DNA of 64,000 nucleotides, from the NCBI GenBank assembly GCA_039976075.1, contig JBDWFY010000001.1, positions 1,426,001 to 1,490,000 of the forward strand. Reading direction: 5' to 3'. A model generated the notes under the pieces. It was not told the origin of the DNA. It saw only the letters and a program-made list of their open reading frames with translations, and ran no database searches. Source of the DNA: JBDWFY01 sp039976075 (GTDB lineage: Bacteria; Pseudomonadota; Alphaproteobacteria; Rhizobiales; Stappiaceae). Numbering within the stretch: the first letter of the stretch is position 1; the number at the start of each line of letters is the position of its first letter. Of this stretch, positions 16,773 through 25,282 are shown one piece after another. The translations under genes were made by a program, and so were the position numbers.

Positions 16773-17603
16773 TCATTCCGTTATGGACAAGTGCACCCGA
16801 GCCGTATCAGAATTGTAGTAAGCCCGATAATATTCAAGCGGCGTATTGTTTGCCTCGTAGGCAATTGACTCAATCCAGATCATAGGGGTGTTTTCAGAAA
16901 CGTTCATCGCCAACGATACGTCCTTTGGCGGAAAGCAGGCTTTGAACCATCGCTCTGCTCTTTTGAGACTCAGTCCGTAACGCTCACGAACCAGTCCAAG
17001 TACAGACCGGTCTTCAATATCAAGCGCTTCAAATCCCGGTAATTTTCCACCGTGAAGGGTCATTTTCGTATGGGTAATTGGGTGATTGTCCATCCAAAAG
17101 ACACGCCCGATACGAATGACCGTTTCGTCAGGTTTGAGCTGCAAAGCTTCCTGTTCCTTGGCATCAGGAAGCGCCCGCAGGAACTCAAATGTATGCGTAC
17201 TCACTTTATGACCACGTGCAATCATATCGTCATAGGCACTGAGGTTGGTCGTTATGAAATCCGTTTCCAGCGGTGGGGCACCGACATAGATACCCTTGCG
17301 ATGAACTTTAACGATCAACCCGCGACTGGCCAGAGTTTGCAACGCGTTCCGAACCACAGGTCGGGATACGCCAAACATTTCAGCCATGGCTTCTTCGGAT
17401 GGTATGCGCGAATGAGGCTCGAGCACGCCATCCCTGATTACGGCCTCCAACTGCTCTGCCAGCTGCCGCCACAGCGGCCACTTGATATCTTTTGAAATAG
17501 ATATTTTTCGACAAGCAAAAGTGAACCGATCTGCAGCATCTCGGTTTGCCTGATTAAACGCTGGCCGGCCAGGGCCGCGCAATGGAATTACATCATCTGC
17601 CAT
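16773..17603 (-). CDS. GntR family regulator, HutC subfamily
   Basis: 276 residues. A longer than usual N-terminal segment (about 40 residues) precedes the GntR winged helix (PLWRQLAEQLEAVIRDGVLEP, then SRIPSEEAMAEMFGVSRPVVRNALQTL). A C-terminal UTRA ligand-binding domain ends with WIESIAYEANNTPLEYYRAYY. UTRA domains bind small sugars, phosphosugars or amino acids. It is the last gene of the sulfatase-aldolase-regulator unit and the obvious candidate to bind the TAGTA/TACTA palindromes at both divergent promoters. Confidence 0.92.
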   Translation of the reverse strand: MADDVIPLRGPGRPAFNQANRDAADRFTFACRKISISKDIKWPLWRQLAEQLEAVIRDGVLEPHSRIPSEEAMAEMFGVSRPVVRNALQTLASRGLIVKVHRKGIYVGAPPLETDFITTNLSAYDDMIARGHKVSTHTFEFLRALPDAKEQEALQLKPDETVIRIGRVFWMDNHPITHTKMTLHGGKLPGFEALDIEDRSVLGLVRERYGLSLKRAERWFKACFPPKDVSLAMNVSENTPMIWIESIAYEANNTPLEYYRAYYNSDTARVHLSITE

Positions 17604-17671
17604 AATTATAGATGGTCGTAATGTGAGAAACGATCACACACAAACACTATTTTCAAATTTAACGGTCACAC

Positions 17672-18319
17672 CTAGCTTTCTGTGCGGCCATATCCGCCGA
17701 TCTTATCGATTACATCCTGTATTTGCCCGTCCGTCAGCAACGGAGGATCTCCCAACTGCAGACAGGCATGGTACTGACGGGCAACAGTCTCCAATTCCAC
17801 AGCCAGCCACATGGCCTGCTCCATTGATGCGCCTGCCACGATCATACCGTGATGACCCAATAGACATGCCTTGCGATCGACCATTGCTTCAACAGCATGG
17901 TTGGACAGTTCCTTTGACCCATAAATTGCATAGGGTGCGCATCGTATGTTGGGACCGCCGAAGACAGCCAGCATGTAATGGACCGGTGGGATCTCCATGC
18001 CCAAGATGGCAAGTGCTGTACAGTAGGTAGGATGCGCATGCACCACCGAATTCAATTCAGGTCGCGCATCAAGAATGTCCTTATGAAACCGCCATTCGCT
18101 CGAGGGCTTGCCAGCACCGTCTGGATTTCCATCTTGATCAAGAAACACGATATCTTTCGGTTTCATATCGTCATAGGGCATGCTTGTGGGCGTAATCAGC
18201 AAACCGTCCTCGTGTCGGATACTGATATTTCCTGACGTGCCCTGATTTAGTCCCGATCGGTTCATCTCCAGGCAATGATCGATAATTGATTGGCGCTTGT
18301 TAAGCTCAGTCGCTTCCAC
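17672..18319 (-). CDS. Class II aldolase (L-fuculose-phosphate aldolase family)
   Basis: 215 residues, as in FucA. Conserved features are GLNQGTSGNISIR, the catalytic Glu in KPSSEWRFHKDI, and the zinc histidines in VVHAHPTYC and LLGHHG. These zinc enzymes split a ketose 1-phosphate into dihydroxyacetone phosphate and a short aldehyde. Together with the FGGY kinase this makes a fucose-type lower pathway. The start is GTG with AGGA eight bases upstream, 23 bases after the sulfatase stop, so co-expression is likely. Confidence 0.88.
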   Translation of the reverse strand: MEATELNKRQSIIDHCLEMNRSGLNQGTSGNISIRHEDGLLITPTSMPYDDMKPKDIVFLDQDGNPDGAGKPSSEWRFHKDILDARPELNSVVHAHPTYCTALAILGMEIPPVHYMLAVFGGPNIRCAPYAIYGSKELSNHAVEAMVDRKACLLGHHGMIVAGASMEQAMWLAVELETVARQYHACLQLGDPPLLTDGQIQDVIDKIGGYGRTES

Positions 18320-18342
18320 AGTCGATGTCCTCTATTGGTTTG

Positions 18343-19851
18343 TTACACAAGGCCAAGTCGCTCGAATTGCTCAGGGGGCGCGCCTTCTTCTTCAATCATT
18401 TTGCACAACTTCGCCACTAGACGATCCCGCTGCGCCGGTTCTTTTTCCCAGAGATTATCTTCCTGATTGGGGTCTCTTTTGCGATTGAACAGAAAGTTCT
18501 CATGCGTCCGAGGATCGATATTGATCGGAATTTTCCACAGAGGCATCGGCACGGTCGGATCAAAATATCCCTGGTCCGCCGGAGGTTCCGGCAAAGCACC
18601 CACTCTTCCATCGACCGGGTTGTCAACGATAAGGGGACGATTGATCATGGTCGAATAATTGAACAAGGGTTTGCCCTCGACCGGCGCTTTGAAAAGGGTC
18701 CACTCCCCGTCGGTCAAACAAACTCCCTGACCATATGTTCCATAAAGAATGGCCTCCCGGATATCCGTACCTGTAAGGGTCGGCATGATACTGCGTGAAT
18801 GGCGGGGCTCCTCCGGTGGGGTGGCACCAGCGGCTTCAATGACTGTAGAAAAAATATCCACTGTCTGGGTCAGCGCGCCTACACGACTGCTGCCGGTGTG
18901 CTCGGGATGCCAAACCACCATGGGAATGTTGGCATGGCTGTCATAATGAGGAAACTGTTTTCCAAAAATGCCTCTTTGGCCGAGGTCATGACCGTGATCC
19001 GTCGTCAGGACGATCATGGTCTCATCCCAGAGGTCGAGTGCGCTGACCTTGTCAAGTAATGTGCCAAGCCAATTATCGACCATCGTTGTTTTACCCATGT
19101 ATTGGGCTTTCAGAAATGCCAATTCCTCTGGACTGGTCTGCTCCATGAACGCATCAAGTGCCGCATAAACCTGATACGGAGGCCAGATGTTGAAATCGTC
19201 TTTCGAACCGTTTCCATCCGTATACATGGACGTATAGGGTTCCGGTACGTGGAACGGTTCGTGCACATCGAAACTTTCAACCTGCAGAAAGAACGGCCCC
19301 TTGGAAGCGTTCTCCTCCAGCCAGTCGGCTGCGCCTGAGAAGACTTTGGCGGGAAAGAAGTCTTCTTCGGTTTTGAAGTCCTTCACGTTGGCATAGTATT
19401 GCTCCATGTGCTCCGCAGCTCGGAATTCGGACATCTTTTTCACCCAGGCAGGTGCATCATCCTTGATTGGGACTTTCCAGTTGTCAGTCTCGTGACCGCG
19501 CACAAACGTCAGGGATTGAAAACCCTGTATGTAGCCGTTCGCCATTTCTTCCCAGTAGTGATAGTGGTCGGTCACGATACCGGTATTGTACCCTGCACCG
19601 GCTACAATCTGCGGCAGACGGGGGTCGAACAACTCAAGCGGCCCCCACGGGCGCCACATAAATTCCTTGCGACCGGCAAAGATCTCCCGGCGTGCGGGCA
19701 TGCACGGCAAACTCGAAATAAAGTGGTTGTCGTATATGGCGCAGCGCTTTGACAATCTGTCGATATTGGGCGTCTTGCAGATGGTTTGCGGATTGTAGAT
19801 GCTGAGACAGTCTTTGTTCAGACTGTCGATCAGGATCAGAATAATGTTCAC
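18343..19851 (-). CDS. Type I sulfatase (formylglycine-dependent), cytoplasmic
   Basis: 502 residues. The N-terminus reads NIILILIDSL, with one metal-ligand Asp rather than the common pair. The formylglycine motif C50-x-P-x-R54 lies in SLPCMPARRE. Further metal-site segments are LTTDHGHDLGQRG and FPHYDSHANIPMVVWHP. I chose the GTG at 19851, which has GGGAGAG five bases upstream; no signal peptide precedes the catalytic domain, so it acts inside the cell. It could instead be a phosphonate monoester hydrolase, which uses the same residue. First gene of its operon. Confidence 0.9.
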   Translation of the reverse strand: MNIILILIDSLNKDCLSIYNPQTICKTPNIDRLSKRCAIYDNHFISSLPCMPARREIFAGRKEFMWRPWGPLELFDPRLPQIVAGAGYNTGIVTDHYHYWEEMANGYIQGFQSLTFVRGHETDNWKVPIKDDAPAWVKKMSEFRAAEHMEQYYANVKDFKTEEDFFPAKVFSGAADWLEENASKGPFFLQVESFDVHEPFHVPEPYTSMYTDGNGSKDDFNIWPPYQVYAALDAFMEQTSPEELAFLKAQYMGKTTMVDNWLGTLLDKVSALDLWDETMIVLTTDHGHDLGQRGIFGKQFPHYDSHANIPMVVWHPEHTGSSRVGALTQTVDIFSTVIEAAGATPPEEPRHSRSIMPTLTGTDIREAILYGTYGQGVCLTDGEWTLFKAPVEGKPLFNYSTMINRPLIVDNPVDGRVGALPEPPADQGYFDPTVPMPLWKIPINIDPRTHENFLFNRKRDPNQEDNLWEKEPAQRDRLVAKLCKMIEEEGAPPEQFERLGLV

Positions 19852-19899
19852 AAAATCTCTCCCAGAAAACCACTTTTGCAGAGTCAACTATATCTCTAT

Positions 19900-19919
19900 A
19901 ATCTAGTAATTACTAGATT
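19900..19919. promoter_or_regulatory. Operator candidate of the catabolic locus (site 2)
   Basis: AATCTAGTAATTACTAGATT, a perfect 20-base palindrome in the divergent gap between the sulfatase (start 19851) and the importer operon (start 19995). Its core TCTAGTAATTACTAGA matches site 1 in most positions. Confidence 0.75.
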
Positions 19920-19994
19920 GACAACCATGATGATTCAGACCTATCGTTACGCAACCGTTGAAAAGGGAATTCGGCGGGATGGGAGGAGTGAAAA

Positions 19995-21020
19995 ATGGCG
20001 AATAGATCTGTATCGAAGAGGACTTTCCTAAAAGGAGCAGCTATAGCGACCACGACGCTGGCGGCTCCAAATTTTTTCATCGGCAAAGCGCATGCTTCAA
20101 CGACAAAAACCCGAGTGGGCATCATTCCAGCCTATTCGTTCGGAATGTACTGGCTCGTTCAAGACCAGGGTTTTGCTCCTGGCATAGAAATGGATTTTAG
20201 AGTGTTTCCATCCGGCCCGCCCGCTATTGAAGCGATGGTTGGGGGCTCTGTTGATGTGATCACGGTCGGTTCCGTTCCGCCCTTGGCTGCGATGTATAAA
20301 AAAGTCGCCGATTTCAGAGAAATTTCGATTTGCGGCGATGCATCGGGCCTGTTTACCGTTATTGGAGCCCCAGATGTTAAGAGCCTCTCCGACATGGAGG
20401 GCCGCAAGATTGCCGTGACACAGGGGACAAATTTCGATTTCTTCCTTGATGTCGTTCTGAAGGCTGAGGGTCTGCAGGACATGGAGATGACGCGTGTCAA
20501 CATGGAGCCAATCGATGGACAGGCGGCGCTCATCGCGGGTGCAGTCGATGCTACTGTACCTTTGGCAACCTCTAAAAAGTTGATCTTCGATGCCAAACCA
20601 GATGCAACCATGCTGGTGGACGGAGCAAATTTGCCACTGGAAAGCCGTCCCAGCATTATGGACGTTTTAATGACCACCCAGCAATATATGGATTCCAATC
20701 AGGACGCTTTGGTGGAACTTGTTGGCGCCTTCCACGAAAAATCCATCGGTATGCTTCGCGATGACAACAAAGAAGTTCTGAACCGAATGGTTGCCTGGCA
20801 GGAAGGCATGGGACGTGCCGGAGTGACGATTGCCGACGTTGAACCGATCCTGAACGGCTACTTCTACTTCAATAAGCCGGAGATAAAGGACGTTTACGCA
20901 AAAGGCATTCTGAACAAAGCACTGACCGTTCAGTCTGAATTCCTCGTAGCCAACGACCGAATCGGAGGACTTCCGGACATTGATGCCCTTGTTTCCGATC
21001 AGATTGTCTCACGGATCTGA
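19995..21020 (+). CDS. ABC importer substrate-binding protein (SsuA/TauA/NMT1-like)
   Basis: 341 residues. The N-terminus SVSKRTFLKGAAIATTTLAAPNFF looks like a Tat signal in which Lys-Arg replaces the twin Arg. The mature part has the periplasmic binding protein II pattern (GGSVDVITVGSVPPLAA; KIAVTQGTNFDFFL) of proteins binding sulfonates, taurine, nitrate or thiamine precursors. GGAGGAG precedes the ATG. It is the first gene of the importer operon, separated by three bases from the permease. Confidence 0.9.
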   Translation: MANRSVSKRTFLKGAAIATTTLAAPNFFIGKAHASTTKTRVGIIPAYSFGMYWLVQDQGFAPGIEMDFRVFPSGPPAIEAMVGGSVDVITVGSVPPLAAMYKKVADFREISICGDASGLFTVIGAPDVKSLSDMEGRKIAVTQGTNFDFFLDVVLKAEGLQDMEMTRVNMEPIDGQAALIAGAVDATVPLATSKKLIFDAKPDATMLVDGANLPLESRPSIMDVLMTTQQYMDSNQDALVELVGAFHEKSIGMLRDDNKEVLNRMVAWQEGMGRAGVTIADVEPILNGYFYFNKPEIKDVYAKGILNKALTVQSEFLVANDRIGGLPDIDALVSDQIVSRI

Positions 21021-21023
21021 CCG

Positions 21024-21800
21024 ATGGCGGCAGGACACAGGAAACATTCACGACGGATACTGCTCGGAGGTCTCTCGATAGCGACTGTTGTTTCGTCATA
21101 TATCTGGTTGACGAACTTGCCCGGCAACAACCCGTCTCTCCTGCCTCCTGTCACCGATATTGCTGAGGCGTTTTACGTCAATATTACCAAAGGCAGCCTT
21201 TTTGACGCACTCGGCGCCAGTCTGTTCCGAATTACTCTTGGCTTTATTATCGGAACGAGTATGGCACTGGTCTTGGGCTGCCTCATTGGCTGGTACAAAA
21301 CAGTGGAGTATATTTTTGATCCGCTGATCGAAGCGGTTCGGCCAATCCCTCCGCTGGCTTACATTCCGATTGTGATCATCTGGTTCGGTATTGAGGAATT
21401 CAGCCGCGTTCTTCTGATCACAATCGCCTGTTTTCTGGTCTGTATCGTCAATGTTGTCGCGGGTATGAAAAACGTTCCCAAAGTCTATGTCGATGCCGCT
21501 GCGACGATGGGTGCCACGCGGTTTCAGATTTTCAGAACAGTTGCAATTCCGGCCGCGACACCGTTCATTTTCACAGGATTGCGCATCGCTCTGGCAGCCG
21601 CCTGGACGACTTTGGTCGCCGCTGAGCTTATCGCTGCGCCGAGTGGGCTCGGTTTTTTGCTTCAAGAGGGGCGTCGATATTTTCTGACGGCGCAAGTCAT
21701 GATGATTATCGTCATCATTGGTGTATGCGCCTTCACGATGGACCGGATCTTCAGAACCATTCAAACCCGACTGACCCAATGGTCGGAGGCCCATGAATAA
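21024..21800 (+). CDS. ABC importer permease (TauC/SsuC-like)
   Basis: 258 residues with about six membrane helices. The coupling-loop EAA motif appears as YVDAAATMGATRFQIFRTVAIPAATPFI. Family members import small anions such as alkanesulfonates, taurine and sulfate esters. Its stop overlaps the next start (TAATG), showing tight coupling to the ATPase. Confidence 0.92.
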   Translation: MAAGHRKHSRRILLGGLSIATVVSSYIWLTNLPGNNPSLLPPVTDIAEAFYVNITKGSLFDALGASLFRITLGFIIGTSMALVLGCLIGWYKTVEYIFDPLIEAVRPIPPLAYIPIVIIWFGIEEFSRVLLITIACFLVCIVNVVAGMKNVPKVYVDAAATMGATRFQIFRTVAIPAATPFIFTGLRIALAAAWTTLVAAELIAAPSGLGFLLQEGRRYFLTAQVMMIIVIIGVCAFTMDRIFRTIQTRLTQWSEAHE

Positions 21801-22555
21801 TGTCTAACATTGTTGTTGAAAATCTAACCCATACATTTGGCAGAGGTTCGCCGGGCGAATTGACAGTTCTTGAGGGCATCAATCTCGACTTCACGTCAGG
21901 AAGTTTCAATGCGATTGTTGGGACCTCGGGTTGTGGCAAATCCACTCTGCTAAAAATGATGGCCGGCCTGTATGCACCAACCGACGGGCAAATGTCACTG
22001 GACGGAAAAGAAATTCAAGGCACGGCACGAGAGCGCGGGATGGTATTCCAGCAGGACGCCGTATTCCCCTGGATGAATGTCTCCCGAAACATATCCTACG
22101 GACCGCGCTTGAGGGGCGCATCCAAAGCTGAATGCAAGGATATCGAAAGCAAATGGATTGAGCTGGTCGGCCTTACGGGTTTTGAAAGCCGTTGGCCACG
22201 TGAGCTCTCGGGGGGGATGCGCAAACGGGTCGATATCGGACGCGTTTATGCCAACGACCCTGAAGTATTGCTCATGGACGAACCCTTTGGCGCCCTGGAT
22301 GCGCAAACCAAAGAGCGTATGCAAGAGGAGTTGCAGAAACTCTGGCAGGTGACAGGAAAAACAGTCATTTTCGTAACTCACGATCTTGAAGAAGCGATCT
22401 TTTTGGCAGACCGTATCGTCGTGCTCTCGGCCAGACCGGGCCGAGTTCGCCATATTGAAGATATACACCTGCCACGTCCGCGAACCAGCGAGACCAGACT
22501 TTCAGCTGAATTACTTGGAATAAAACGCCGCCTCTGGGACATGCTGGAACACTGA
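21800..22555 (+). CDS. ABC importer ATP-binding protein (TauB/SsuB-like)
   Basis: 251 residues with Walker A GTSGCGKST, Q-loop VFQQDAVFPW, signature LSGGMRKRVDIGR, Walker B VLLMDEPFGALD and switch His in FVTHDLEEA. It energises import by the two genes upstream. Divergent from the sulfatase; the order binding protein, permease, ATPase differs from the tauABC and ssuADCB orders of enterobacteria. Confidence 0.93.
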   Translation: MSNIVVENLTHTFGRGSPGELTVLEGINLDFTSGSFNAIVGTSGCGKSTLLKMMAGLYAPTDGQMSLDGKEIQGTARERGMVFQQDAVFPWMNVSRNISYGPRLRGASKAECKDIESKWIELVGLTGFESRWPRELSGGMRKRVDIGRVYANDPEVLLMDEPFGALDAQTKERMQEELQKLWQVTGKTVIFVTHDLEEAIFLADRIVVLSARPGRVRHIEDIHLPRPRTSETRLSAELLGIKRRLWDMLEH

Positions 22556-22641
22556 AAGTCGACGCCTTGTCGACAACACAAACTGTCTTCTAGATAGTTT
22601 CAGGAAACTCGTCGGCTCCGGCCTTAGGCCAAAAAATTCTG

Positions 22642-22684
22642 AAAAAAAAGAGCACGCCACGTTAATTCAAAACGAGACGTGCTC
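22642..22684 (-). terminator. Terminator downstream of the small membrane protein gene
   Basis: GAGCACG and CGTGCTC (22650-22656 and 22678-22684) form a 7-bp stem with an inner CGTT/AACG pair. On the minus strand it is followed by eight T. It lies 120 bases after the small gene that ends at 22805 and would also insulate the importer operon from the opposite side. Confidence 0.75.
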
Positions 22685-22804
22685 ACATTTATTGCGATTT
22701 ACTGAAATCGCGAGCGCAACACACTGATCCAGCGACCAATTCTTCACTATATGATTGAGCGTTCCTGAACCGCGAATCGGTCCCCCAAGAATATCGGAAC
22801 TGCT

Positions 22805-22936
22805 CTAGCGTGCTGCGACGGCTACTGCGCCGACATCAAATCCTCCGAAGAGATAAACAAAAGCCATAACGCCTCCAAGTGCCACGACAGTCCAAGTCAT
22901 GACGCCCCAACAGGACTTCTGTACGCTTTCTTCCAT
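22805..22936 (-). CDS. Small single-pass membrane protein, unknown function
   Basis: 43 residues starting MEESVQKSCWG. One transmembrane helix spans about residues 13-31 (MTWTVVALGGVMAFVYLFGG), with a short polar N-terminus carrying one Cys. AAGGAT lies five bases before the ATG at 22936, supporting a real start; the frame extends further upstream, but those codons look non-protein-like. It is isolated, with its own terminator. I do not recognise a family. Confidence 0.6.
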   Translation of the reverse strand: MEESVQKSCWGVMTWTVVALGGVMAFVYLFGGFDVGAVAVAAR

Positions 22937-23210
22937 GTAGATCCTTGCCTGTGTAGCAGCGGTTGTTGAACGATGCCGCTGTCTCTTTCCAGTGGCGCCT
23001 TTTAACGAGTTGTAAACCATGCCGCAAGTCCTTCCCCATGCATTTGTGGACTGTCCGATATGCATGCCGCGTGAACATAGCGAAAAGCATGGTCAGCCAA
23101 CCTCAAAGGCACCCAGTAATACTCTCAACACCTAGTGGACAATTCACGCACGCCTGATAGTGTTCTGACAAATTCAGGCGAAACGCGATACAAGAGACTC
23201 AGTCTTACTA

Positions 23211-23936
23211 ATGACTATTCTATCTAATACGGACATCGCGGCAATATTATGGTTTGCATTGTCGTGGATCGGCTTCGTATTTCTTGTGGACCGCAGTCGC
23301 TGGGCTAAATACTCCTTGACTTCACAGATGAACGCACACCGACACCATTGGATGATGGTCATGGCTGAGCGGGAAGTCAGGATCATGGACGCAGGAATCT
23401 TATCCGGTCTGCAAAACGGCACGGCCTTTTTCGCATCTGCTTCCCTGCTGGCAATGGGCGGTTGTTTCGCTTTGTTGGACGGTACCGATCTGGTTTTGAG
23501 AATAATTGCCGATCTCAAACTCGGGATGGTAGTGACCAGAACGGAATGGGAAGTCAAGGTAATCGGTCTGATTGCCATCTGCGCCTATGCGCTCTTTAAG
23601 TTTGGATGGTCTTACCGGCTGTTCAATTACTGTTCTATCCTTGTCGGTGCTGTACCGGAGCGGGATGATCCAAAATCCGATTCTGAAACAAGAAAAAACG
23701 CTGCCGAACGTGCGGCAAGACTGAACGTTATCGCCGGACATCATTTTAACCTGGGACTACGAGCATTTTTTTTCAGCGTCGCCTATATCGGCTGGTTCGG
23801 TGGCCCTTATTTGTTTGTGGGCTCAACGACACTCGTCACGCTCACACTTGTCCGGCGTCAGTTTTTCTCAAGATCACTTAAAACCGTTTCAGTTTTGCCA
23901 TCCAGCTCTTCAACACACTCTTCAGGCACCGTGTAA
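23211..23936 (+). CDS. DUF599 family membrane protein
   Basis: 241 residues with about four transmembrane helices. Family features are the NAHRHHWMMVMAEREVRIMDAGIL segment following helix 1, GTAFFASASLLAMGG, and FKFGWSYRLFNY. DUF599 is a conserved proteobacterial membrane family without known function. Its last 26 codons overlap the end of the convergent cyclase gene; the conserved part stops at about RRQFFSRSL, so the remaining tail (Ser/Thr-rich) is probably an extension into its neighbour. Confidence 0.85.
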   Translation: MTILSNTDIAAILWFALSWIGFVFLVDRSRWAKYSLTSQMNAHRHHWMMVMAEREVRIMDAGILSGLQNGTAFFASASLLAMGGCFALLDGTDLVLRIIADLKLGMVVTRTEWEVKVIGLIAICAYALFKFGWSYRLFNYCSILVGAVPERDDPKSDSETRKNAAERAARLNVIAGHHFNLGLRAFFFSVAYIGWFGGPYLFVGSTTLVTLTLVRRQFFSRSLKTVSVLPSSSSTHSSGTV

Positions 23937-25096
23937 ACAGGCACTGCCTTTTCGAATCCACGCAACTCGTACGTCCCGATCGGCGGATGCTGCCAGCCAA
24001 GCAGATCGGCCACCGTCTGTGAAACGACGATCGGTGCACCTTCCCGCTTTCCCACGTCAGCCAATCGATTGGCAAGGTTGACGGTAGGCCCGACCACTGT
24101 GAAGTCCAGTCTCGTTTCGCTCCCGACGTTCCCAAAAAACAGTTTCCCTGCATGCAGGGCAATCCCGCATCGAAGCGGCGGCATAGTTTCAGGTGCACAG
24201 GAATTTATCTCCAGTACCTTCTTCATCGCTCTGATCGAAGAAGACAAGGCGCAGTGCGCCGCCTTGCGGGCTTCCTCCCGCGTTTCAAATGGAAATACAG
24301 TCAGCACCTCATCCCCAATGAATTTCAGGACTTCACCTCCACAGGCTTCGACGGAGGTGGCCATTGCATCAAAGTAGGTGTTCAAAAGGCACAACAATTG
24401 ATCACCGGGAAGAGAGTTCGACAGACGTGTAAAGCCGCGAATGTCGGCAAATCCAACCAACGCCGAAACTTCTTCGCCATCACCGCGCCTGATCGACCCT
24501 TCAAGCACTCGCTTTCCCGCCCGCTTGCCCACATAGGTCTCAAGCACCGTCTCGGCAGTACGCCGCAAAGTATGAAGTTCCAGCAAAAGGGCGAGAGGCT
24601 TGATCGCAGTTTCAAACATCAGAACATCGCGATCAGAAAAGCCCACCGGATCACGCGTTGCAAAAGTTATCCCTTTGATGGATCCGTCGGAAAACGGCAT
24701 CGGCAGTGCTACATAGTCGTGCATTCCTGCTTCACGCAGATCGGCTGAAACGCCATATTCTCCCTGCACAGGTTCCGAATTCACCTGAAATCGAACAGCG
24801 CGTTCTTCTGTGTAGACAGTCTTGAGCGGGCTGTTCTGATAGGCTTCGTCAAGGTCCGGAGTTCCGATGAAACGACGCATTTCCGTCTGCTGACCATCCT
24901 GCCACAGAACACTTTCGGCACGTACGTTGGGATGCAACAAGGGAATTGCAGTTGTCATCCGATCGACCTTGAGCCCAACCGCACGCAACCTTTTGGCAAA
25001 TTCTTCGATAAGCTGTAATGTATCGGGAATACGGCTGGCGGGGCCGTGCAACCATTCCATCAGTTCCGCAATCAACAGACTCGCCTGCATTGTCAT
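23858..25096 (-). CDS. Class III adenylate/guanylate cyclase with N-terminal sensor domain
   Basis: 412 residues. The N-terminal half (about 1-190) looks like a GAF-type sensor. The C-terminal class III catalytic domain begins near VGFADIRGFTRLSNS (first metal Asp), with GGEVLKFIGDEVLTVFPF (second metal Asp), GIALHAGKLFFGNVGS and DFTVVGPTVNLANRL. It should make cAMP (or cGMP) in the cytoplasm. Residues setting ATP versus GTP choice cannot be assigned safely. It converges with the DUF599 gene and overlaps it by 79 bases. The window holds two further cyclases. Confidence 0.9.
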   Translation of the reverse strand: MTMQASLLIAELMEWLHGPASRIPDTLQLIEEFAKRLRAVGLKVDRMTTAIPLLHPNVRAESVLWQDGQQTEMRRFIGTPDLDEAYQNSPLKTVYTEERAVRFQVNSEPVQGEYGVSADLREAGMHDYVALPMPFSDGSIKGITFATRDPVGFSDRDVLMFETAIKPLALLLELHTLRRTAETVLETYVGKRAGKRVLEGSIRRGDGEEVSALVGFADIRGFTRLSNSLPGDQLLCLLNTYFDAMATSVEACGGEVLKFIGDEVLTVFPFETREEARKAAHCALSSSIRAMKKVLEINSCAPETMPPLRCGIALHAGKLFFGNVGSETRLDFTVVGPTVNLANRLADVGKREGAPIVVSQTVADLLGWQHPPIGTYELRGFEKAVPVYTVPEECVEELDGKTETVLSDLEKN

Positions 25097-25282
25097 TTGA
25101 AAGGCCCCTCAATTCTTCATTTGCAGCACTCTTATGTAGGTATCATCCTGCATAAACAAAGAGAGCTTCCCTATCCGATTCGCATCTCAAGTCAGTAAAC
25201 TCTCCCCTGGCTTGTTGTTCGGTTGACAACTCACAATGCATATACCGATAGCAAAGTTGTATCACTCAGTTGGCGCAGTAGC

